From: AWTP1-13 sp033764875
GTDB lineage: Bacteria; Pseudomonadota; Alphaproteobacteria; Rhizobiales; Hyphomicrobiaceae
Direction of reading: 5' to 3'
DNA: 64,000 bases
NCBI GenBank assembly: GCA_033764875.1
Contig: JANRIO010000102.1
Coordinates: forward strand, 17,000 to 80,999
This document shows positions 44,054 to 51,590 of this stretch, piece after piece. Under the pieces are notes generated by a model that saw only the letters and a program-made list of their open reading frames with translations, was not told where the DNA came from and ran no database searches. The position numbers were made by a program, and so were the translations under genes. Each line of letters begins with the position of its first letter. The first letter of the stretch is position 1.

Positions 44054-45664
44054 ATGCGGACGAGCGAGTTCCTACTGCGCCAGGTGCGCCGTGCCCTTTC
44101 CGTCGCCTTCCTGCTGGGAGGTGTGGCGGTGCTGCTGCAAGCGGCCGCGCCTCTCTACCTCCTCTACGTCATCGATGTTGCCATCCCGGCGCGCAACTCC
44201 GACGCGATCCTTCTCGTCACCGTTCTCGCTGCTGCGGCGCTCGCCACGCAGGCCTGCCTTGATGCTGTCCGGGCGCGCGTCCTGCTCCGCGCCGGGCTCT
44301 GGGCCGAGCATACCCTCGGCAGCGAGCTTCTCCGCCCCGCCGGATCGGCGTCTGCCGCGCAGGCCGACGACCTTGCGGCGCTCGCCAGGCTGCGCCGCTC
44401 CGCCTCCGACGGCTCGCTGCTCGCGGGCCTCGACGCGCCCTGGCAGATCCTGATGATCGGCGTCATCGCCCTGATCGACTGGCGGCTCGCGGCCATCGCC
44501 GGCGTCGCCGCCGTCGTCGTCCTGGCGCACGGCTTCCTGGCCCTGCGCGGCGTCGATGAGGCCGAGGCTGCCGCCACGCATGCCCAGGAGCGCGCGCTCG
44601 TCTTCTCGCGCGCACTTGGCCGTCCCGCGGCCGAGCCCGCGGACCGCGCCTCTGCCTCCCTGGCCGATCGCTGGGAGCGGATCAACCGCGAGCACGTGGC
44701 CAATGCCTACACCCTTGCCGCCAAGGCCGTCGCCGTGGCCGATCTCGCCCGCTTCGTGCGCGCCGCCGCCCAGATCGCCGCACTCGCGCTCGGCGCTTGG
44801 CTCGCCGTCGAGGGCTCCTTGACGGTCGGCGGCCTGGTTGCTGCGCTTCTGCTCCTGTGGCGCGTGCTGGGCCCGATGGAGCGGCTCGTGGACGCCCTGC
44901 CCTCGCTTGCCCCCGCTCGCTCCGCCTGGTTGCGGCTCAGCGCGCTGCCCGTCGCGCCCGCGGCCTCCGCCGGCGGCGAGCTGCCGATGCTGCGCCTCTA
45001 CGGCCCCCTTTCGGCAGGCTTCGCGGCCGTCCTCGCCCTTCTCGCCGTCGGCTCCGCCGTGCTCGTCCACACCGAGCTGCGCGACATCGTCGGGCTTCCA
45101 ACACGGCTATTCTCGGCCTCGGACCTGACCCGGATCGTCGCCCCCCGCAGCGGCACCAGCGCCCAGGTGTTCGTGAAGGAGGGCGCGCTCGTATCCAAGG
45201 GCGACCTCATCGCGACGCTCGACACCCGTGCCCTCGACGGCCGTCTCGCCAGCCTGCGCCTGCAGGCTGCGACCGCCGGCATCGAGCTTGACGCCCTGCG
45301 CCAGCAGCACGCCGCCGCGCCGCCCTCGGGCGCCGGCAGGAGCCGAGCGCCGCTCGACAAGCTCGAGTCCCGCATGGCCGAGGTCGACCGGCGCAGCCGT
45401 GATCTCCTAGCCGAGATCGCCGCGGCCGAGGCAGAGGTGGCCCTCAGCCGCATCGCGGCGCCCGGCGCCGGCCGCATCGTCGCACTCGAGGTGCGGCCCG
45501 GCATGCCCGTCGAGGCCGCCGCCCCGCTCGCGACGCTTCTGCCGGCCGACGCCGCCTGGCTCGACCGCCTTTTCGCCACCGTCAGGACGACAAGCCTCTC
45601 GGACAGGATCCGCGCATTCCTCGGCACCGGCAGCGCGCTGGCGCAAGGCACCGAGAACCCTTGA
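44054..45664 (+). CDS. ABC exporter transmembrane domain fused to a HlyD-like adaptor, lacking an ATPase domain
   Basis: This 536-residue protein has two parts. Residues 5 to about 300 follow the membrane domain of type I secretion ATPases (PrtD/LapB type): LYLLYVIDVAIPARNSDA, the LARLRRSASDG...LDAPW segment, LALGAWLAVEGSLTVGGLVA and LWRVLGPMERLVDALPSL. Where the ATPase should begin, a new membrane helix (about 317-338) leads instead to a HlyD-like adaptor. Its first lipoyl half is VAPRSGTSAQVFVKEGALVSKGD (362-384), then a coiled coil (about 393-465), then the second half IAAPGAGRIVALEVRPGMPV (467-486). There is no Walker A, signature or Walker B motif. The adaptor lacks the usual beta-barrel domain. 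It starts an operon with the following gene. Either an ATPase is supplied in trans, or the protein works without one. Confidence 0.78.
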   Translation: MRTSEFLLRQVRRALSVAFLLGGVAVLLQAAAPLYLLYVIDVAIPARNSDAILLVTVLAAAALATQACLDAVRARVLLRAGLWAEHTLGSELLRPAGSASAAQADDLAALARLRRSASDGSLLAGLDAPWQILMIGVIALIDWRLAAIAGVAAVVVLAHGFLALRGVDEAEAAATHAQERALVFSRALGRPAAEPADRASASLADRWERINREHVANAYTLAAKAVAVADLARFVRAAAQIAALALGAWLAVEGSLTVGGLVAALLLLWRVLGPMERLVDALPSLAPARSAWLRLSALPVAPAASAGGELPMLRLYGPLSAGFAAVLALLAVGSAVLVHTELRDIVGLPTRLFSASDLTRIVAPRSGTSAQVFVKEGALVSKGDLIATLDTRALDGRLASLRLQAATAGIELDALRQQHAAAPPSGAGRSRAPLDKLESRMAEVDRRSRDLLAEIAAAEAEVALSRIAAPGAGRIVALEVRPGMPVEAAAPLATLLPADAAWLDRLFATVRTTSLSDRIRAFLGTGSALAQGTENP

Positions 45665-45674
45665 GGACAACGCC

Positions 45675-46571
45675 ATGATGATCTCGAAGAGCACCGGGAT
45701 CGTATTCAACTTTGCCGGCGCGCTGATCGGCATCGCGGCGCTCGCCGGCGCCGTCCGCTACACCCTCTTCAAGCCGCAGATCGCCCCTTGCGAGACGCGC
45801 TACAAGCAGACCATGCGCTTCGCCCTCGAGCAGAATGGCAAGCTCCTGTCGACTGATGAGCTGCAGGCGCGCGTGGGCGGCCGCGACAAGGGCCTCCACA
45901 ACGTCGCAATCGCGCGCGAGCCGGGCGCTCCCAAGCCCGCCACGTTCAAGGTCTCCCTCCCCTCGGGCTCCCACGGGCCGGACGCCGCCGCCAACGCCGG
46001 CGGCGCCCGCTTCCCTTGGGAGCCGCGCGTCCTGGCAAGCCGCACCGCCGCGTGCCTCGCCTACGACATGATGCTGTCGAAGGACTTCGACTTTAGCGAG
46101 AACGGCCTCTTGCCGGGCTTCGTCGGCGCCGACGCGCAGGACGACGAGAGGTTCGAGGTCCACCTGTCCTGGGACAGGTCGGGGGAGGGCACCGTCCGCC
46201 ACAGGATCACGAGCAAGGCGCCCGCGCAGCGCGGCAACCCCGCGCTGCTGTCAAACCCCGTCGATCTCGGCGCCGGCAAGGGCGAGGGAAGCTATGGCAT
46301 CGAGCTGGCCGCCTTCGAGCTGCCCAAGGGCCGTTGGCTGCGCATCAACCAGGAGCTGGTTCTCAACCGGCCGGAGCAGTCCGACGGGACCCTGCGCATC
46401 TTCATCGACGGCAGGCTCGTGTTCGAGCGCACCGACATGAACCTGCGCGCGACCGCCGACACCCGGCTGCAGGGCGTCGCCGTCGCGAGCCACGTCATCG
46501 GCGCCGACGCCCGCTATCCGGGCGGCACCGACGGCGCCGTATGGTTTACGCCCTTCGAGCTCTATTGGTGA
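45675..46571 (+). CDS. Membrane-anchored protein with a polysaccharide-lyase-14-like domain
   Basis: This 298-residue protein has an N-terminal membrane anchor at about residues 9-29. The domain from about residue 120 to the end reads like the PL14 jelly-roll. It has CLAYDMMLSKDFDFSENGLL followed by PGFVGA, then LPKGRWLRINQELVLNRPEQ, IFIDGRLVFERTDMNLR and the closing GGTDGAVWFTPFELYW. PL14 members cleave alginate or glucuronan, and some relatives only bind glycans. Catalytic residues could not be confirmed by eye. It starts 10 bases after the stop of the ABC/HlyD chimera behind GAGGAC, so the two probably act together at the envelope. It overlaps the next, convergent gene by 10 bases. Confidence 0.7.
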   Translation: MMISKSTGIVFNFAGALIGIAALAGAVRYTLFKPQIAPCETRYKQTMRFALEQNGKLLSTDELQARVGGRDKGLHNVAIAREPGAPKPATFKVSLPSGSHGPDAAANAGGARFPWEPRVLASRTAACLAYDMMLSKDFDFSENGLLPGFVGADAQDDERFEVHLSWDRSGEGTVRHRITSKAPAQRGNPALLSNPVDLGAGKGEGSYGIELAAFELPKGRWLRINQELVLNRPEQSDGTLRIFIDGRLVFERTDMNLRATADTRLQGVAVASHVIGADARYPGGTDGAVWFTPFELYW

Positions 46572-47512
46572 GCCGCGCCGCGCGCGAGCACCCGCACCAC
46601 GCTCTCGACCGTCATGTGGCTGACGCGGTGATTGGCCTCCGCCGTCACACCTGAGATGTGCGGCGTGAGGATCACGTTGCCGAGCCCGGCGAACAGCTTG
46701 CCCGTCTCGCCTCGTATCGGCTCGTCGTCGAACACATCGAGCGCCGCGCCGCCGAGCTTGCCGCTGCGCAGCGCCGCCGCGCACGCCGTCTCGTCCACGA
46801 TGCCGCCGCGGGCCGAGTTGATCAGCACCGCGCCGGTGCGCATCCGCCCCAGCTGCTCCGTCCCGATCAGGCCCCGCGTCTCGTCGCTGAGCGGGCAGTG
46901 CAGTGTCACCACGTCCGATCTCTGCAGCAGATCGGGCAGCGACACCCGCTCCGCCAGGTTCCAGCTCTCGCTGCCGGCGGGCAGATAGGGATCGCAGGCG
47001 ATGACGCGCATCTCCAGGCCGCGCGCTTTGCGCGCCGTCGTGCTGCCGATCGAGCCGAGCCCGACGACGCCGAGCGTCTTGCCGGCAAGCTCCAGCCCGC
47101 GCCCCAGCTCCTCGCGCGGCCACTCGCCGGCCACAAGGCGCTGCGTATCCCGGTAGGCCCGACCTCTCAGCAGCAGCATCGCCATGGCGATGGCATACTC
47201 GGAGACCGAGGTTGCATTGGCGCCCCGCGCAGAGCACACCTCGATGCCGCGCCGCTCGCAGGCCGTGACGTCGATGTTGTCGAGCCCCACCCCGAGCCGC
47301 CCGACCACCTTCAGCTTCGGCGCCAGCCTCAACAGCGCTTCATCGACCTTGGTCCTATTTCTGACGATCAGCGCAGGCAGCTCCCGCACCAGCTTCTCGA
47401 GCTCGCCCCGCTTCGCCCAGAGCTCGCGGTCCCAGTGCACGTCGAAGCCGCGGTGCCTGAGCTCCTCAACGGCCTCGGGCTCCAGAAACTCGGTGATGAC
47501 GATGCGTGCCAT
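46562..47512 (-). CDS. D-2-hydroxyacid dehydrogenase (phosphoglycerate-dehydrogenase-like)
   Basis: This NAD-dependent enzyme of about 316 residues has the full family set: VGRLGVGLDNIDVTACE, the Rossmann motif VVGLGSIGSTTARKA, ACDPYLP after the second strand, LINSARGGIVDE, a Glu in DVFDDEPI and the catalytic His in LTPHISGVT. The missing C-terminal ACT domain argues against SerA itself. Substrates of such enzymes include lactate, hydroxypyruvate and 3-phosphoglycerate-like acids. The ATG at 47512 follows GGGAGGAAG. It is divergent from a GntR-type regulator that may control it. Confidence 0.88.
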   Translation of the reverse strand: MARIVITEFLEPEAVEELRHRGFDVHWDRELWAKRGELEKLVRELPALIVRNRTKVDEALLRLAPKLKVVGRLGVGLDNIDVTACERRGIEVCSARGANATSVSEYAIAMAMLLLRGRAYRDTQRLVAGEWPREELGRGLELAGKTLGVVGLGSIGSTTARKARGLEMRVIACDPYLPAGSESWNLAERVSLPDLLQRSDVVTLHCPLSDETRGLIGTEQLGRMRTGAVLINSARGGIVDETACAAALRSGKLGGAALDVFDDEPIRGETGKLFAGLGNVILTPHISGVTAEANHRVSHMTVESVVRVLARGAAHQ

Positions 47513-47675
47513 GCTTCCTCCCCTCGACGCGGTGCCGATCCTGGAGCGGACGATGCCTGGATGCAAGCCACCCGGGGCGCCGGGCGCCGCTGCGCCGGCG
47601 ACCCTGCCCCGTCGGCACGATTGTCGGCGAGCCGCACGGCGCCGGCCGAATTGACCTTTCGTTGACGACGAACTT

Positions 47676-47723
47676 GCCAATCTTTCAAACCTGTGTCTGA
47701 TATAGAAACAGGTTGGAATTGGC
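47676..47723. promoter_or_regulatory. Inverted repeat, candidate operator between dehydrogenase and GntR genes
   Basis: AACCTGT (47688-47694) and ACAGGTT (47708-47714) are exact inverted copies 13 bases apart, flanked by a second pair, GCCAAT (47676-47681) and ATTGGC (47718-47723). This lies in an unusually AT-rich divergent promoter region. A regulator-binding site is likely; a hairpin is also possible. TGGCC-AC-GGCCA lies close by at 47743-47754. Confidence 0.5.
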
Positions 47724-47799
47724 GGTCAAGAGACTATTAATTTATGGCCACGGCCAAAGATAGAGTTCGCTCTTTGCTCAGATATCAGATTGTTTTGCG

Positions 47800-48576
47800 T
47801 TGCTGTTGCAGGAATGGTTCGTGCCGCTTTGGCTTTTGCCGTCGCGTTCCGGCGGCGCGGGGACGTATCGCGCCGTGAAGGACAAGCGTCTTTACAAGAA
47901 GGTGCGCAGGTATCTGCTTCGGTGCATCGGGAAGGGCATTTGGCTCCCCGGGCAGGCCATCCCGAGCGAGTTCGCCATCGCGGCCAAGACCGGCGTCAGC
48001 CAGGGCACGGCGCGCCGCGCCATCGCCGAGCTCGCGGACGAGGGCATCCTCAAGCGCCATCAGGGCCGCGGCACCTTCGTCGCCGACGCGGCCGATCCCG
48101 CCGTTCTGCAATTCCCGTTCTTTACGGATGGCAGCCCCACACGCTTCGAGCTTGACTGCGGCCCGTGCGTTGTGCTTCGCGGCGTCGCCAGTCCGGCCGA
48201 GAGAGCAGCGCTCGAATTGAAGGCGGGCGCCACCGTCCTGCGCCTTTACCGTCTTCGGCAATTCAAGGGCTCCCCCGTGATGAGCGAGGCCATCACTTTG
48301 CCGACCCACATCTTCCAAGCCCTGAAGCCAGCGCAGGCCACCCATGCGATGTACGATCTCTACCAGCGCGAGTTCGGCGTGCACGTGGTGCGCATGACCG
48401 ATCGGCTATCGGCCGTCCCGGCCGACAGGAAGCTTGCAAAGCAGCTGGGGCTGGACATCGGCACACCGCTGCTCAGGCTCGAGCGCGTCGCCCGCGCCAT
48501 CGACGACAGCAAGGTCGAGCTGCGGGTCAACTACTGCCACTCGGACAATCTGCACTATCTCGTCCGTTTTGGCTGA
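47800..48576 (+). CDS. GntR family regulator (HutC/UTRA type)
   Basis: This regulator of up to 258 residues has a winged helix near the N-terminus (LPGQAIPSEFAIAAKTGVSQ, GTARRAIAELADEG, RHQGRGTFVAD). The C-terminal domain is a UTRA effector domain (TVLRLYRLRQFKGSPVMSEA, DIGTPLLRLERVARAIDD). The given start is an in-frame TTG. The GTG at 47875 (VKDKRLYKKV) fits the family better, and the start remains unsettled. It is divergent from the D-2-hydroxyacid dehydrogenase gene, whose control is the obvious guess. Confidence 0.82.
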   Translation: MLLQEWFVPLWLLPSRSGGAGTYRAVKDKRLYKKVRRYLLRCIGKGIWLPGQAIPSEFAIAAKTGVSQGTARRAIAELADEGILKRHQGRGTFVADAADPAVLQFPFFTDGSPTRFELDCGPCVVLRGVASPAERAALELKAGATVLRLYRLRQFKGSPVMSEAITLPTHIFQALKPAQATHAMYDLYQREFGVHVVRMTDRLSAVPADRKLAKQLGLDIGTPLLRLERVARAIDDSKVELRVNYCHSDNLHYLVRFG

Positions 48577-48850
48577 GACGCCCGAAAGCCGCTCGACCTG
48601 CCCCGCTCCGCACGCTGCGCGTGCATCTCGGATGACGGACGCACGCTGCAATGTTTTCTCGGCGTTGTTTGACGGGATTTTTCCACAGGGCGGAATGGAC
48701 CTGGGGTGTCCGGCCCCGTCCCACCCCCTATCATCCATCGCCGTCGTCATTCAAGGCGCGGCAGCCCCTGCCGCCGGAGCTCCAGTTGATTCGCATGCCT
48801 CCAGACACCCCTCGCGCGCGCATCTCGTCTTGACACAAGCCGCTCCGAGC

Positions 48851-50035
48851 ATGGCTCCGGAATTCGCTCCCACCGCAGCGCCAGTGCCCGCTCGCGGCCG
48901 CATCACGTTCGTGATCGGGTCGCTGATGGTCGGCGGCGCCGAGCGCCAGCTTTCGCTGCTTGCCCGCAGTCTGGCTGCACGAGGTTGGTCCGTGCGCGTC
49001 TTCGCGCTGGAGGCATCTGGTCCGCTGCTGAGCGAGCTCGAGCGCGCCGGGATTGAGGCCCTCGACGGCGGCGTGCGCTCCGGCCGCGGCACACGGCTCG
49101 TGCGGCTCCTCTCCCTCCTGCGCGCGCAGGTCCGCCTCACCCGCCACATGCGCGCCTGTCGTCCCGACGTGGTCCACGCGTTCCTGCCGCTAACCAACTT
49201 CATGGGGGCGCTGGCAGGTCGCGCCATGCGCGTTCCCTTTGTCGTCACCTCCAAGCGTGCTCTCGCCAGCCACCAGGATCGCCATCCGTCCCTGCGCTGG
49301 CTTGACCACGTGGCCAACCGCCTGTCGCACCGGGTGACTGCGAACTCCCGCGCCGTCGCGCTCGACTGCGCGGCACGCGACGGCTACGACGCGTCCCGCA
49401 TCGCGGTGATCCGGAATGGAATTGACTTCAGCCGCTACGAAGGCAATGCCGCGCGACGCGAGGCGATGCGAGCAGAGCTCGGTGTGACCGACGCCGACCA
49501 GGCGATCGTCTTCGTCGCCAACCTCATTCCCTACAAGGGCCACACCGAGCTCATCGACGCGCTGGCACGCCTGGCCCCGGAGCATCCGCGCGCCCGTCTC
49601 TTCCTGGTCGGCGACGACCGCGGCATCGGCGGCGCCCTGCGCCAACAGGCCGAGGATCGCGGCGTCGCCGGCCGGCTTGACATCATCGGGCAGCGCAGCG
49701 ACGTGCCCGATGTCCTCGCCGCCATGGACATCGGCGTCATGGCCTCGCACGAGGAGGGCTTTTCCAATGCCCTGCTCGAGAAGCTCGCCGCCGGACTGCC
49801 CGTGGTCGCGACCAACGTTGGCGGCAATCCCGAGGCGCTCGACGGCATGCCGTCCTGCCGCCTCGTGCAGGCGCGCGACGCGCCCGACCTCGCACGCGGC
49901 ATCGCGGCCGTCCTGTCCGGGCTCGACGAGGCACGCGCCGGCGCCGACGTCCGCCGCCGCCTGATCCGCGAGCGCTACTCGGTCGCCGCCATGGTCGACG
50001 CCTTCGAGGCGCTTTATGAGGAGCGCCTGCGGTAG
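48851..50035 (+). CDS. Glycosyltransferase family 4 protein
   Basis: This transferase of about 394 residues has the GT-B fold. Its N-terminal domain has VIGSLMVGGAERQLSLLARS and VVHAFLPLTNFMGALAG. The C-terminal nucleotide-sugar domain has VANLIPYKGHTELIDALARL and the E-x7-E motif in EEGFSNALLEKLAAGLPVV. It probably adds a sugar in the cytoplasm to a lipid-linked glycan. The frame is open far upstream; the ATG at 48851 was chosen as the nearest to the family start. It is the first of the surface-glycan genes and convergent with the flippase. Confidence 0.88.
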   Translation: MAPEFAPTAAPVPARGRITFVIGSLMVGGAERQLSLLARSLAARGWSVRVFALEASGPLLSELERAGIEALDGGVRSGRGTRLVRLLSLLRAQVRLTRHMRACRPDVVHAFLPLTNFMGALAGRAMRVPFVVTSKRALASHQDRHPSLRWLDHVANRLSHRVTANSRAVALDCAARDGYDASRIAVIRNGIDFSRYEGNAARREAMRAELGVTDADQAIVFVANLIPYKGHTELIDALARLAPEHPRARLFLVGDDRGIGGALRQQAEDRGVAGRLDIIGQRSDVPDVLAAMDIGVMASHEEGFSNALLEKLAAGLPVVATNVGGNPEALDGMPSCRLVQARDAPDLARGIAAVLSGLDEARAGADVRRRLIRERYSVAAMVDAFEALYEERLR

Positions 50036-50072
50036 CCCTTAGCCGAGCCTGTCTGCGCAACGGCACCGCGGC

Positions 50073-51572
50073 TCAGGCAGGTGTCCCGAGCAGCCACCGC
50101 CTGACCCTGGGAACGGCGACAGCCCCCGCCGCCAGTGCCGCAAGGCAACCACCCCGCACCGCGAGCTCGACGATGCCGCCCTGCGCCATGGCGAGGCCAT
50201 GCACCACCCGATCGAGCGCCACCGCCGGCACGAGCAGGCCCGCGGCCAGCCCGAGCGCACGGCCGATATCGGCAATGATGGGACCCACCCGCACGTGCGC
50301 GCGCAGCCAGCCGAGCCAGGCCGCCGCCGTCGCGAGCACGCCAAGGGCGAGCGATGCCGAGACCAGGGATAGGCTGCCTGTCGCCACCCCCGTGGTGGAA
50401 GTCGGCCAGACGACGGCAAGCATCACGGCACCGGCGACAAATAGCGCCCTGGCATCGCGCACGGCAGCAGCGAGCTTGCCGATGAAGGTGCCGAGCATCG
50501 AAGGAAGCAGCGCCAGGCTCAGCACGCCCCAGACCTCCGCCACCTGTCGCGCCACCGCGTTGTCGAAGCGCCCGCGCGCGAACAGCACTTCGACCGCGAG
50601 GTCGCCCATCAGCAGCACCCCGACCAGCACGCCGGCCGCAAGCAGCACCACGAGGCGCGCGATCTGGCGGTAGAGCGCCAGGATCTCGCTCTTGGCCCCT
50701 TTCGCCCACAGTGTGGAGAGATGCGGCAGCAGCACCGTAACAAGCCCGACCACCAGGATCTGGCTCGCAGCGCCGTGCAGGCGCGAGGCATAGCCGTAGA
50801 CTGCGGCCGCACCGTCTCCGAGCCGCGCGCACTGCAGCGGCACGATGGCGATCGCCGCGTTGATGAGCAGCGATCCGCTCACCAGCGCAGGCGCAAGCCG
50901 CAGCGAGGTCGCGACCTCGCCGCGCGCCAGCCGCGTATCGAGCGGAAACGACGCGCCCATGCCGGTGATCGCCACGATCACCACCAGCGCCTGCAGCGCG
51001 TTCCCGATCAGCAGCGACCACACCAGCGCGCCGACATCGACCGTGGGCCACTGCCACAGCGCCACGACGGACGCCAGCACGCTCGCAAGCGGCGCTGCGG
51101 CCGCCGACAGGAAGCGGCCATGGGCGTTGAGCACGAGGGCGAGATAGTCCCCGATGATGATCGGCGGCAGCGTCCACGCGACGACCTGCAGCGCCAGCGC
51201 CGCAGCGCGCATCGTCTCGCCGCGTCCCGCCGGAAGCATCAGCGCTGAAATAGCGGAGGCCTGCAGGCTGAGGACGAGGGCGCTCGAGAGCGCGATCGCC
51301 GCCACCAGCCGCAGCATGCGCGCGCGGTAGGCCGCGGCCAGCGCCGTCTCGCCGTTTGCCAGCATCGCCGCATAGCGGCCGGCAAACCCCGTCTGCAGCC
51401 AACCCACGACCACCGACGCGATGAAGGTCGGCGCGATCAGCCCCAGGTTGTAGGCATCGACGTCCAGCGAGACGCCGAGCATGGCCGCGATCATCGACGT
51501 GCGCAGGAAGCCCGCGGCCTGCATCAGGATGCCGACGAGGGTGACGAGGCCCGTTGCGCGCAACATTGTCAA
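50073..51572 (-). CDS. MurJ/Wzx-like lipid-linked glycan flippase
   Basis: This 499-residue membrane protein has about 14 helices and the MurJ/MVF look: GLVTLVGILMQAAGFLRTSM, AAMLGVSLDVDAYNLGLIAP, IVPLQCARLGDGAAAVYGYA and an LLPHLSTLW block followed by charged residues. MurJ itself flips lipid II. Copies inside polysaccharide clusters usually flip undecaprenyl-linked repeat units, which fits its neighbours: two glycosyltransferases and an asparagine synthase. It lies 18 bases after asnB on the same strand. Confidence 0.83.
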   Translation of the reverse strand: MTMLRATGLVTLVGILMQAAGFLRTSMIAAMLGVSLDVDAYNLGLIAPTFIASVVVGWLQTGFAGRYAAMLANGETALAAAYRARMLRLVAAIALSSALVLSLQASAISALMLPAGRGETMRAAALALQVVAWTLPPIIIGDYLALVLNAHGRFLSAAAAPLASVLASVVALWQWPTVDVGALVWSLLIGNALQALVVIVAITGMGASFPLDTRLARGEVATSLRLAPALVSGSLLINAAIAIVPLQCARLGDGAAAVYGYASRLHGAASQILVVGLVTVLLPHLSTLWAKGAKSEILALYRQIARLVVLLAAGVLVGVLLMGDLAVEVLFARGRFDNAVARQVAEVWGVLSLALLPSMLGTFIGKLAAAVRDARALFVAGAVMLAVVWPTSTTGVATGSLSLVSASLALGVLATAAAWLGWLRAHVRVGPIIADIGRALGLAAGLLVPAVALDRVVHGLAMAQGGIVELAVRGGCLAALAAGAVAVPRVRRWLLGTPA

Positions 51573-51590
51573 ACCCCGTGCTGGCAGTGC

